The position numbers and the translations under genes are program-made. 47,389 nt of DNA, taken from a virus. Position 1 is the first letter of the stretch; each line of letters begins with the position of its first letter. The stretch spans positions 1 through 47,389 of the IMG/VR virus record IMGVR_UViG_3300021197_001430; one strand, written 5' to 3'. Below the pieces are notes generated by a model, which saw only the letters and a list, made by a program, of their open reading frames with translations, did not search any database and was not told the origin of the DNA. Shown piece by piece: positions 19,023-27,237 of the stretch.

Positions 19023-19493
19023 ATGGATGCTAATAAAAATCTAGCAAAGGCATTAGGCGTGGATTTTGAAGAAAAGAAAAATAAAGAAATAGTTCGCAAG
19101 AAACCAACTGAAATTTCTATAGATCATAAGGACATAAAAGATCCTGATCTTAAGAAAGACTATCTTGTAACTAGAAAGAACCTGATGGATCTTATCGATA
19201 ATGGTAAGGATGCCATCAAGGGTATTATGAATGTAGCAGAAGAGGGTGAGCATCCGCGAGCATATGAAGTGGTTGCTCAACTCATCAAGACTGTTGCTGA
19301 TGTGAATAAGGATCTCATTGACATTCACAAGAAAGTCAAAGATGTAGAAGTCACCAAAGTTGAAAATAATGAAACAACTAATAACTCAATATTTATTGGA
19401 TCGACATCGGAACTACAAAATCTGATCAATGCCGGTAGAAGCACCAAGAAGGTTATTAATGAACTAGTGGAAGAACCAAAGGATGACGGATAA
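19023..19493 (+). CDS. gp16: terminase small subunit gp16
   Basis: The protein has 156 residues and is lysine/aspartate-rich and mostly helical, close to T4 gp16 (164), which recognises DNA and stimulates the large terminase during packaging. The central helix pair (DYLVTRKNLMDLIDNGKDAI, then HPRAYEVVAQLIKTVADVNK) corresponds to the oligomerising coiled-coil core of the family. It ends 11 bases inside gene 17, as expected for a coupled terminase pair. Identification rests on length, helical pattern and position more than on invariant motifs. Confidence 0.88.
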   Translation: MDANKNLAKALGVDFEEKKNKEIVRKKPTEISIDHKDIKDPDLKKDYLVTRKNLMDLIDNGKDAIKGIMNVAEEGEHPRAYEVVAQLIKTVADVNKDLIDIHKKVKDVEVTKVENNETTNNSIFIGSTSELQNLINAGRSTKKVINELVEEPKDDG

Positions 19494-21159
19494 GAAAACT
19501 GGATATCTAGGAAACCCAAACCTCAAAGAGTCTGGGCGTGAGCAGAACTTCACCAAACATCAAGTCACTGAATATATGAAGTGCGCCCAAGATCCGAACT
19601 ACTTTATCAAGAAGTATGTGAAGGTTGTATCTCTAGATGAAGGTTTGATTCCATTTGAATTATATGATTATCAAGAAGATATCATAACTAAAGTCCATAA
19701 CAATAGGTTCGTAATTGCGAAACTACCTAGACAGAGTGGTAAGTCAACAACTATTGTTGCGTATATCTTACATTATATTTTGTTTAACCAGTCAATGACT
19801 GTTGGTATTCTTGCCAATAAGCAAGCAACTGCCCGTGAAATTCTATCTCGTTTAAGACTTGCTTATGAATATCTACCCCTATGGTTACAGCAAGGCATTC
19901 AAGAATGGAATAAGGGTTCGATTCTATTAGAGAATGGATCTAAGGTTCTTGCTTCTGCGACATCATCATCTGCCATTCGTGGTGGTTCTTTTAACATGAT
20001 CTTCCTTGACGAATTTGCTCACGTTCCGAATAATATTGCCGAAGAGTTCTTCAGTTCGGTATATCCCACCGTGACATCTGGACAGAACACGAAGGTGCTT
20101 ATGGTATCGACACCAAATGGATTGAATATGTTCTACCATTATTGGAAGCACGCGATCAAACCAGTTGGAGAGCCAGGCAAGAATGAATACGTTCCTATTG
20201 AGGTCCATTGGTCAGATGTTCCTTTATATCCAGGCGGACCTCTTCGAGACGAAAAGTGGAGAACAGAAACGGTTGCCAATACTAGCGAACAGCAATTCCA
20301 GTCAGAGTTTGAATGTGACTTTATTGGTTCTACAAATACTCTTATATCATCACATAAAATTCATTCCTTGGCTTGGATAAAACCAAAGATTCAAAATTCA
20401 GATGGACTTGCCATCTATGATGATCCAATCGAAGGACATACCTATGTCATCACTGTGGATACCTCCAGAGGACAGGGAAAGGACTACAGTGCGTTCTGTG
20501 TTATAGATATCACAGACCCCCCATATAAAGTTGTAGCGAAGTATAGAAACAACCTTATTTCTCCAATGGTGTATCCAACCGTGATTAAGAGACTAGCAGA
20601 GCAGTTTAATAATGCTTTCTGCCTTGTAGAGATTAATGATATTGGTGGTCAGGTAGCAGACGTTTTGTATTCAGATCTTGAGTATGAAAATGTGTTGATG
20701 TGTTCTCACCAAGGTAGAAAGGGACAGACTATTAGTGGTGGCTTTGGCAAAGGAAATGTTCAGTTTGGTGTTCGCACATCACAGGTGGTCAAGAAACTAG
20801 GCTGTTCTGTTCTCAAGAGTCTGTTAGAAGAAGACAAGATGATAGTAGAAGATCAAGATATCGTGAACGAACTCACCACGTTCGTGGCCAAAAAGCAGTC
20901 ATATGAGGCAGATGATGGACACAACGATGACTTGGTTATGTGTTTGGTTTTATTTGGATGGTTGACCAGGCAGGAATACTTTAAGAACCTAACGAACATT
21001 GATGTTAGAACTGATATTTATCAGGACGAGATTGATCAATTGGAAGATGATATGTCTCCTTTTGGTTTTATTGATACTGGTACTAAAGAAGATGGTGTTT
21101 GGGACGGAAAAGATCGTTGGTTTTCTGATAAAGATGATACTACAGGGTCGTTCTTCTAA
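19483..21159 (+). CDS. gp17: terminase large subunit gp17 (packaging ATPase-nuclease)
   Basis: This is the DNA-packaging motor. The N-terminal ATPase has a Walker A-like LPRQSGKSTT (residues about 80-90) and Walker B with catalytic carboxylate MIFLDEFAHV (about 172-181), followed by a VSTPNG coupling motif. The C-terminal RNase H-like nuclease has TVDTSRGQGKDYSAF (about 324-338), EINDIGGQ (about 386) and GHNDDLVM (about 479-486), supplying the acidic metal ligands. At 558 residues it is slightly shorter than T4 gp17 (610). It cuts concatemers and docks on portal gp20. The start overlaps gene 16. Confidence 0.96.
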   Translation: MTDKKTGYLGNPNLKESGREQNFTKHQVTEYMKCAQDPNYFIKKYVKVVSLDEGLIPFELYDYQEDIITKVHNNRFVIAKLPRQSGKSTTIVAYILHYILFNQSMTVGILANKQATAREILSRLRLAYEYLPLWLQQGIQEWNKGSILLENGSKVLASATSSSAIRGGSFNMIFLDEFAHVPNNIAEEFFSSVYPTVTSGQNTKVLMVSTPNGLNMFYHYWKHAIKPVGEPGKNEYVPIEVHWSDVPLYPGGPLRDEKWRTETVANTSEQQFQSEFECDFIGSTNTLISSHKIHSLAWIKPKIQNSDGLAIYDDPIEGHTYVITVDTSRGQGKDYSAFCVIDITDPPYKVVAKYRNNLISPMVYPTVIKRLAEQFNNAFCLVEINDIGGQVADVLYSDLEYENVLMCSHQGRKGQTISGGFGKGNVQFGVRTSQVVKKLGCSVLKSLLEEDKMIVEDQDIVNELTTFVAKKQSYEADDGHNDDLVMCLVLFGWLTRQEYFKNLTNIDVRTDIYQDEIDQLEDDMSPFGFIDTGTKEDGVWDGKDRWFSDKDDTTGSFF

Positions 21160-21170
21160 ATACGGAAAAG

Positions 21171-21178
21171 TATAAATA
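21171..21178 (+). promoter_or_regulatory. T4-type late promoter (TATAAATA) for gene 18
   Basis: The exact T4 late-promoter octamer lies in the 53-base gap between genes 17 and 18. Using T4 spacing, transcription would start near 21184, giving a leader of about 30 bases that includes the strong AAGGAGAT ribosome-binding site at about 21200. Recognition would require gp55 and the clamp gp45, both encoded in this window. Confidence 0.8.
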
Positions 21179-21212
21179 AAGAGAATACGAAGCGTATCTA
21201 AGGAGATAGAAA

Positions 21213-23033
21213 ATGGCATTTACTTTAAGTCCCAGTGTTACCGTTACCGAAAGAGACTTTTCTGGTATTGTATCACTTGTTGCGACAACACCTGCTGCCT
21301 TTGTCGGTCGTTTCGACAAGGGACCAGTTAATACAAGAACCCTTATCAGTAGTGTTAAGGAACTTCAAGAAACCTTTGGTACACCAAGCGTTGAGCGTTA
21401 TGGTAATGACTGGTGGACATGTTTTAACTTTCTTCAGTATGGAAATAACCTAACCATTGTTAGAGTCGGAGCCTCTGGCGCTACTAGTGGTAGTGTCGGA
21501 CTTTCTGGTGGTGATGGGGAATTATTCGTCTTCAATTCCAAGGATGTAGGATCTCAAGTAAATGGCGCACTCGAAATTCAAATCATTAGTGCCGGTTTAA
21601 CTTATGATCAAAAAATCACTGATGTATTTTCAGCACAACCTCAAACTTCTTCTCACGCTGCACGATTCGGTGCCACTGGTGATGAACTTTCACTCGCTGT
21701 TATTGACCGAAAAGGTGTTTATGGTCCTAGTGGTTCGGTTCTAGAACTATACGAAGGCATGTCTCAGATCATTAATGCTGTTGATGATCTAGGTAATGCC
21801 TTATATTACAAGTATGTTCTTGCGGAGTCTGATTTTATTACAATTGCCCCCAGTGTCGGTGAGTTTGAAAGTTTGTTTGGTTCTTCGGGCGGACAGTCCT
21901 TAGACGTATACCCCACCTCTTTGTATTATGCAAACGACTTCACAAACGGACTCGACGTAACGGTTTCCTCTGCTGACCTTGATGCCAATGGAGACCTCAT
22001 TGCCTCTAAAGTAAACTTTGCTAAACGTCCTCTTGATACAGTCGGTAACATAGGAAACTCAGGTGGATCTGCACCACTGACATACACTATTGTGGGTGGT
22101 AGTTTTGGTACAGAACCAGTAACTTCTGCCCTTGTAGAGACTGCATGGACAACTTATTTTGCAGATCCAGAAGAAGTTGATGTTAGTCTTCTCATTGCAG
22201 GTGATGCATCTAATGAACTAAACCAAAAAGTAATTGATCTTGCAAACCTAAGAAAAGATTGTATGGCTTTAATTTCTACACCAGTAGGTGCTAGTGGATC
22301 GTTTGGTGCCGCGGCCCCCGCGTTAATCAACAAAGCAACTCTTCCAGAAATCGATTACACATCCGTTTTAAACTATCGTAAGAATACACTAAATAGAGAT
22401 ACTTCATACGCTGCAATGGATGGTAACTGGAAATATATTTCAGATTCATATAATGGAGTCTCTAGATGGGTTCCACTAAACGGTGACGTTGCAGGACTTA
22501 TTGCCAGAACCGAAACCGATTTTGCTGCTTGGTTCTCTCCTGCTGGTTATGCTAGGGGTAATATTTCTAACGTAATTAAACTCGCATTCAATCCATCTAA
22601 AGCACAAAGAGATGGTTTGTATAGTGCGGGAATCAATAATATCTTTGCCTTCCCTGGCTCTGGAACAGTTCTATGGGGAGACAAAACTCTCCAGACTAAA
22701 CCAAGTGCCTTTGATAGGATTCAGGTTAGACGACTCTTCAATATTCTTGAGAAGTCATTTGCTACATCTGCTAACTTTGTTCTCTTTGAACAGAATGATG
22801 CCTTTACTAGACAGAACTTTATTGGTCAATTAGAACCAGTCCTTCGAGAAGTACAAAACGGAAGAGGATTAGAAAACTACAGAATTGTATGTGATGAAAG
22901 TAACAATCCCGGAAACGTAGTAGACAGGGGTGAATTTGTTTGTGATATTTACTTACAACCAACTAAGAGTATTCAACTAATTAAACTTAATTTTGTTGCA
23001 AATAATTCTGGATCATTCTTCACAGAAGGATGA
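21213..23033 (+). CDS. gp18: tail sheath protein gp18
   Basis: This 606-residue protein is the contractile tail sheath subunit (T4 gp18 has 659). Family hallmarks are the N-terminal VTVTERDFSG with AAFVGRFDKGP and the C-terminal block NWKYISDSYNG, AAWFSPAGYARGNI, GINNIFAFPGSGTVLWGDKT, RIQVRRLFNILEKS and NFVLFEQNDAFTRQNF, seen as successive segments at residues about 400-540. The central, surface-exposed domain (residues about 90-300) is divergent, as usual. It has its own late promoter and a strong ribosome-binding site, consistent with high late expression. Confidence 0.95.
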   Translation: MAFTLSPSVTVTERDFSGIVSLVATTPAAFVGRFDKGPVNTRTLISSVKELQETFGTPSVERYGNDWWTCFNFLQYGNNLTIVRVGASGATSGSVGLSGGDGELFVFNSKDVGSQVNGALEIQIISAGLTYDQKITDVFSAQPQTSSHAARFGATGDELSLAVIDRKGVYGPSGSVLELYEGMSQIINAVDDLGNALYYKYVLAESDFITIAPSVGEFESLFGSSGGQSLDVYPTSLYYANDFTNGLDVTVSSADLDANGDLIASKVNFAKRPLDTVGNIGNSGGSAPLTYTIVGGSFGTEPVTSALVETAWTTYFADPEEVDVSLLIAGDASNELNQKVIDLANLRKDCMALISTPVGASGSFGAAAPALINKATLPEIDYTSVLNYRKNTLNRDTSYAAMDGNWKYISDSYNGVSRWVPLNGDVAGLIARTETDFAAWFSPAGYARGNISNVIKLAFNPSKAQRDGLYSAGINNIFAFPGSGTVLWGDKTLQTKPSAFDRIQVRRLFNILEKSFATSANFVLFEQNDAFTRQNFIGQLEPVLREVQNGRGLENYRIVCDESNNPGNVVDRGEFVCDIYLQPTKSIQLIKLNFVANNSGSFFTEG

Positions 23034-23039
23034 TACATA
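23032..23039 (+). promoter_or_regulatory. candidate variant late promoter (GATACATA) for gene 19
   Basis: GATACATA differs from the T4 late octamer at two positions. With T4 spacing, transcription would begin near 23045, 19 bases before the gene 19 ATG and just before its AGGAGA ribosome-binding site. The same leader length would result at gene 13 from TATACATA. This is an inferred element. Confidence 0.4.
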
Positions 23040-23063
23040 TAGTAGAATAAAGGAGATATGATC

Positions 23064-23603
23064 ATGGCATCATTAGGAAGGTTCACAAAGAAATTTGGGC
23101 AAGGTATTAGACCAAATCTATTCACGGTCAATGGAGGCTTCGGCGCCGTTGGCAATATGGATGACGCGGATTCGTTTTTAATAAAAGCCGCTGCATTACC
23201 CTCTTCAAATTTAGGAACTATAACTATTCCGTATCGAGGTAGGGAAATTAAAAGATCCGGTGATAGAACATTCACTGACTGGAGCATTACTGTTTTGTGT
23301 GATGAGAAGATGGATATCCATAGGAAGTTTATGGATTGGTCAGCAGGTTTTGTTTCACTAAACGACACCGATAGAGGTTTGGCTTATGCTGATTGGCAAG
23401 TTGAACCATTACAAGTAGGAGATGGCAACAACCAAGGCGCTGCTGTCGGAACTCTGGGAACTGCTGGTGTTGATAAGGCTAAATTTAATTTAGTAGATTG
23501 TTGGCCTGTTGAAGTTGGTACTGTTGATCTTAGTTTTGATAGTGCAGATTCTGTTGCTGAGTTTACAGTTACAATTGGATTTGATCACTGGAAGTATCAG
23601 TGA
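23064..23603 (+). CDS. gp19: tail tube protein gp19
   Basis: The 179-residue product is the tail tube subunit that stacks in hexamers inside the sheath. The matching pattern to T4 gp19 (163 residues) is RPNLFTVNGGFG near the N-terminus, then GREIKRSGDRTFTDWSITVL (compare the GDRTFDDWTVTV of T4), RKFMDWSAG, and the C-terminal FNLVDCWPVEVG...FTVTIGFDHW (compare LWPTNVG and FEVTLALDYW). Two in-frame ATGs exist: 23058 is only one base from the AGGAGA site, so 23064 with 7-base spacing is preferred. Confidence 0.94.
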   Translation: MASLGRFTKKFGQGIRPNLFTVNGGFGAVGNMDDADSFLIKAAALPSSNLGTITIPYRGREIKRSGDRTFTDWSITVLCDEKMDIHRKFMDWSAGFVSLNDTDRGLAYADWQVEPLQVGDGNNQGAAVGTLGTAGVDKAKFNLVDCWPVEVGTVDLSFDSADSVAEFTVTIGFDHWKYQ

Positions 23604-23647
23604 TCTGGGAATTTTGATTTTATTATTTATTATTGAGGAGAATGTAA

Positions 23648-25180
23648 ATGCCAATTGATCTATTTGGATTTACCATTGGTCGTAATGGAAAAATGTCACC
23701 ACAACCAACAAGTGGCTCTGACCTCAAGTCGGAGTCATTTGTCGGTCCTGATGAATATGATGGAACCTTCACCTTAGATGGTGGTGGTGTAGTTGGTCAG
23801 TATGTTGATTTTAATGGTTCATTAAAAACAGAAAATGATTTAATCGCTCGTTATAGAGGTATGGCAGTATATCCAGAAGTGGATCTTGCTATAGATGATA
23901 TAACAACCGAGGCAATAGTTCATGGACAAGACAGAACTATTGTTGATATAGATCTAGATAAAGTAGATCTACCAGAAAGTATTAAAAAGAAAATGAAGGG
24001 TGAATTCACAAACATCCTTCGTCTTTTAAAGTTTAATCATAAAGCCTATGAAATTTTTAGAAGATGGTATATTGATAGTAAGATTTACTACCATATCATC
24101 ACAGATAAAGATTCTAAAAATAAAGGTATTTTAGAATTGCGTGCTATTGATCCAATCAAGATCAAAAAGATTCGCAATATACAAAAGAAAAACGAAAATG
24201 TTAAAGGAACAATAGTTCCACTTGTGAAAAAAGTAGAAGAGTTTTATCTCTATACTAACCTTGATAAACAATCTTCTTTCCAAACCAACCAAACTGGACT
24301 CAAGATTGCTCCTGATTCTATCTGTTATGTTCACTCTGGTATTATTGATTCTGGAACCAAGCGAGTTGTTGGGTATCTTCAAAAGGCAATTCGTCCACTG
24401 AACATGCTTCGACAGACGGAAGATGCCACTGTTATCTACAGAATCTCCCGTGCGCCTGAACGTCGTATCTTCTATATTGACGTTGGTAACTTACCCAAAC
24501 AAAAAGCAGAGCAGTATCTTAAAGATATTATGAATCGATACCAGAACAAGTTGGTCTATGATGCCAGCACTGGTGAGATTCGTGATGATCGTAAGCATAT
24601 GAACATGCTTGAAGACTACTGGTTGCCACGACGTGAAGGTGGCAGAGGAACCGAGATCACCACCCTAGATGGTGGACAGAATCTTGGTGAGATGGAAGAC
24701 GTTGATTACTTCCTCAAGAAAGTATATCGCGCCCTTCATGTTCCTACCTCTCGTATGGATGCCGAGAACGGATTCAACATGGGACGATCTTCGGAGATCA
24801 GCAGAGACGAACTAAACTTCTTCAAGTTCATTGATCGTCTTCGTATGAGATTTTCAGATCTATTCCTTCAACTATTGAGAACTCAATGTTTACTTACGGG
24901 AATTATGAAGGAAGATGATTGGCTGAAAATTCATCAAGATATCTTCTTTAATTTCCAAAAGGATTCATATTTTACTGAACTCAAAGAAACAGAAATTATG
25001 AAGGAAAGACTCGAACTATTACAGGGTATGGAACCTTGGTTGGGTCGATTCTATTCTGACGATTGGGTTAGAAAGAATATTTTAAAGTTGAATGAAGGCG
25101 AAATGAAAGATATAGCCAAAGAAATGGCCAAAGAAATGCCGGCGGAAGCCGACCCACCTATAGAGGATGAAACACAATGA
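23648..25180 (+). CDS. gp20: portal protein gp20
   Basis: This 510-residue protein is the dodecameric portal vertex through which DNA is packaged and to which the neck attaches (T4 gp20 has 524). Strong family blocks are RYRGMAVYPEVDLAIDDI (residues about 65-85), FNHKAYEIFRRWYIDSKIYYH (about 132-152, broken here into segments), ISRAPERRIFYIDVGNLPK, RKHMNMLEDYWLPRREGGRG, EITTLDGGQNLGEMEDV and VPTSRM. The acidic C-terminus overlaps the next start (ATGA). GAGGAG precedes the ATG. The start of head assembly and the packaging motor both depend on it. Confidence 0.96.
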   Translation: MPIDLFGFTIGRNGKMSPQPTSGSDLKSESFVGPDEYDGTFTLDGGGVVGQYVDFNGSLKTENDLIARYRGMAVYPEVDLAIDDITTEAIVHGQDRTIVDIDLDKVDLPESIKKKMKGEFTNILRLLKFNHKAYEIFRRWYIDSKIYYHIITDKDSKNKGILELRAIDPIKIKKIRNIQKKNENVKGTIVPLVKKVEEFYLYTNLDKQSSFQTNQTGLKIAPDSICYVHSGIIDSGTKRVVGYLQKAIRPLNMLRQTEDATVIYRISRAPERRIFYIDVGNLPKQKAEQYLKDIMNRYQNKLVYDASTGEIRDDRKHMNMLEDYWLPRREGGRGTEITTLDGGQNLGEMEDVDYFLKKVYRALHVPTSRMDAENGFNMGRSSEISRDELNFFKFIDRLRMRFSDLFLQLLRTQCLLTGIMKEDDWLKIHQDIFFNFQKDSYFTELKETEIMKERLELLQGMEPWLGRFYSDDWVRKNILKLNEGEMKDIAKEMAKEMPAEADPPIEDETQ

Positions 25181-25380
25181 AACCAGCAGAAGAACTATTA
25201 AAAAATATGTTAGATGATAATATGGAAAAGTTTAAAGCCACATTTGGTGATACATTTAATCTAAAGGTTCAAGATGTTACGGGTGTAATGACTCCCGATA
25301 TCGTAGCAAATCTAATCAAAGATCCTGAAGAAGTAGAAGAAGTAGAACTAGAAGGAGAGGATACAGATGGAACCGACTGA
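25177..25380 (+). CDS. gp67: prohead core protein gp67-like
   Basis: This 67-residue protein is short and acidic. Its N-terminal helix (EELLKNMLDDNMEKFKATF) and Glu/Asp-rich tail (EEVEEVELEGED) fit the prohead core proteins that fill the T4 head precursor and are degraded by gp21. It lies exactly where gene 67 lies in T4, between 20 and 68/21, and is coupled to 20 by an ATGA overlap. Assignment rests on position, size and charge; sequence similarity alone would not prove it. Confidence 0.7.
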   Translation: MKPAEELLKNMLDDNMEKFKATFGDTFNLKVQDVTGVMTPDIVANLIKDPEEVEEVELEGEDTDGTD

Positions 25381-25525
25381 AATTATAAATAATTTACTAG
25401 ATAAGAACTATGTGAACGCAGAGAACAATATCAAGTCTCTTCTATATAAGAAAATGGCGGATGCAGTTAATGATAAGTATCCCTCATCACAGGAACAAGA
25501 AGTAGAAACTCCAACAGAGGAATAG
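25367..25525 (+). CDS. gp68: small prohead core protein, gp68-like position
   Basis: A 52-codon frame starts at the ATG at 25367 behind AAGGAGAGG, overlaps the 67-like gene by 14 bases and stops just before gene 21. The product begins MEPTEIINNLLDKNYVNAEN and ends in a Glu-rich tail (EQEVETPTEE). It is far shorter than T4 gp68 (141), but its place, ribosome-binding site and helical/acidic character suggest a reduced prohead core component. It is below usual gene-calling cut-offs. The gp68 name is positional inference. Confidence 0.65.
   Translation: MEPTEIINNLLDKNYVNAENNIKSLLYKKMADAVNDKYPSSQEQEVETPTEE
25384..25391 (+). promoter_or_regulatory. TATAAATA late-promoter octamer inside the gp68-like gene
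   Basis: The exact late octamer lies in the beginning of the small core gene and would start transcription near 25397, about 130 bases ahead of gene 21. T4 also places late promoters within head genes, so this may boost 21 and later genes. It is coding DNA (codons for Ile-Ile-Asn), so coincidence is possible. Confidence 0.45.
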
Positions 25526-25528
25526 TAA

Positions 25529-26191
25529 ATGTTACTAATCACCGAAACAAATACAGAAGACGTTCGCTTAGTTACTGAAGCAACAGAAGATGGCAAGAAG
25601 AATTACTTTATCGAAGGTGTCTTCATGCAGTCTAATAAGCCCAATCGTAACAATCGCATCTATGAGAGAAATATTCTTTTCAATGAGGCCAAGCGATACA
25701 TCAAAACCTATGTTAATGAGAATAGAGCATTTGGTGAATTGAACCATCCACAGGGCCCAACCGTAAATCTTGATCGCGTTTCTCATATCATTAAAGAGAT
25801 GAAAGAAGATGGTGATAACCTAATGGGTAAAGCCAAGATTATGGATACACCAATGGGTAAGATCGTGCAGAACCTTATGGATGAAGGTGCCAAACTCGGT
25901 GTATCATCCAGAGGTATGGGATCACTAAAAGAAAGAAACGGAATCAATGAAGTCCAAAAAGACTTCATGCTTTCCGCAGTTGATATTGTCGCAGATCCAT
26001 CTGCTCCTGATGCCTTTGTCAATGGTATCATGGAAGGTAGGGAATGGATCTGGGATAACGGTATTTTGAAAGAGAAGGACATGCAGTCCTTCAAAGAGAG
26101 TATTGAGTCTGTGTATACTACCAGACAAAATAGAGAAGAAAAACTAATTGAAGTATACGCCGACTTCATGTCAAAACTTAAAAATGTATAA
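25529..26191 (+). CDS. gp21: prohead core protease gp21
   Basis: This serine protease matures the prohead by cutting gp23, scaffold and core proteins after (I/L)-x-Glu. The 220 residues (T4 gp21 has 212) include the conserved start FIEGVFMQSNKPNRNNRIY, the histidine motif GELNHP (His73), and the nucleophile motif LGVSSRGMGS (Ser126/127), followed by DIVADPSAPDAFVNG, which is typical of the herpes-protease-like prohead protease superfamily. GAGGA lies 8 bases before the ATG. Gene 22 follows at once, as in T4. Confidence 0.95.
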   Translation: MLLITETNTEDVRLVTEATEDGKKNYFIEGVFMQSNKPNRNNRIYERNILFNEAKRYIKTYVNENRAFGELNHPQGPTVNLDRVSHIIKEMKEDGDNLMGKAKIMDTPMGKIVQNLMDEGAKLGVSSRGMGSLKERNGINEVQKDFMLSAVDIVADPSAPDAFVNGIMEGREWIWDNGILKEKDMQSFKESIESVYTTRQNREEKLIEVYADFMSKLKNV

Positions 26192-26194
26192 ATA
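26187..26194 (+). promoter_or_regulatory. T4-type late promoter (TATAAATA) for gene 22
   Basis: An exact late octamer overlaps the stop codon of gene 21. Start of transcription would be near 26200, so the in-frame ATG at 26195 would be left out of the message. The ATG at 26231, behind AAAGGAG, would be the first usable start. This helps fix the start of gene 22. Confidence 0.75.
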
Positions 26195-26230
26195 ATGGCG
26201 CTAGCAAAGAATAAAAAGGAGTCCCTTCAC

Positions 26231-27193
26231 ATGAGCCAGAATCCAGTAGACACAGCAAGAACAATTCTTGAAAAGATCGAGACAATCGATGAAATCGAGA
26301 AGCCTGTTCTTGACTCAGAAACTTACAATAAGGACGCCACCGGCAAAGGTGATGAGGTTCACACCGATGAGGGTCCTAACAATGCTAAGAAGAACAAGAA
26401 GACAGTCAGTGGTAAACCATCTGCTGCTAAAGCAGAGAAGAAGATTCCATCAGTAGTCCCCGCAGGTGGAGACCAGGCTGGTGGTGGTGTTACCGAAGAT
26501 TTAGATGCGTTGTTTAATGGAGAAGATCTTACTGAAGACTTTAAAATTAAAGCAATCACTATCTTTGAGGCTGCTATCAACGAGAAGATTGAAACTATTA
26601 CTTCCTCACTAGAGGAATTATATAGCGACAGACTTACCCAAGAAGTAGCCGAAGTAACTGAGGAACTCACCAACAAGATTGATGAGTATCTTGATTACGC
26701 AGTCCAGAACTGGCTCTCTGAGAATGAACTCACAGTAGAGCAAGGTATTCGTACTGAAGTTACTGAGTCCTTCATGGAAGGTCTTAAGACTCTATTCGAC
26801 AACCACTACATCGAGATCCCTGAAAGCAAGATTGATCTTGTTGATGGACTTGCTGAAGAGAACGAGGAACTCGTTACTCGACTCAACAATGAAATTCAAG
26901 CAACTATGGATATGTCAGAAGAACTTCTTGACTTCAAGAAATCTTATGTATTCAATGAAATGTCTGAAGGACTTGTTGATACTGAAGTAGAAAAGTTCAA
27001 GACTCTCGCTGAAGGTGTAGAACACGCCGACATCGAAGAGTATATTGAAAAACTTGACATCATCCGAGAATCATATTTCGGAGAAGGTATCAGCGAGAAT
27101 GTCGCAGATGATACAATCGAAGGTACACCTGAAGTAACAGGAACCAATTCGTTGATGGAAGGTTACGCAAAAGCAATAAGTAGAAGTTCCTGA
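26231..27193 (+). CDS. gp22: prohead scaffold protein gp22
   Basis: The 320-residue protein is highly charged and mostly helical, as expected for the T4 main scaffold (269 residues). The N-terminal third is Lys/Ala/Gly-rich with a probable flexible linker (residues about 45-90). The rest is Glu-rich with long helices (for example EELYSDRLTQEVAEVTEEL and EENEELVTRLNNEIQATMDM). The C-terminus LMEGYAKAIS matches the ending recurring in gp22-type scaffolds. The start is set by AAGGAG and by the late promoter upstream. It lies between protease 21 and capsid 23. Confidence 0.9.
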   Translation: MSQNPVDTARTILEKIETIDEIEKPVLDSETYNKDATGKGDEVHTDEGPNNAKKNKKTVSGKPSAAKAEKKIPSVVPAGGDQAGGGVTEDLDALFNGEDLTEDFKIKAITIFEAAINEKIETITSSLEELYSDRLTQEVAEVTEELTNKIDEYLDYAVQNWLSENELTVEQGIRTEVTESFMEGLKTLFDNHYIEIPESKIDLVDGLAEENEELVTRLNNEIQATMDMSEELLDFKKSYVFNEMSEGLVDTEVEKFKTLAEGVEHADIEEYIEKLDIIRESYFGEGISENVADDTIEGTPEVTGTNSLMEGYAKAISRSS

Positions 27194-27237
27194 TAGGATT
27201 AGTTAGTAGATCACACAACCATAAAAGGAGAAGTCTA

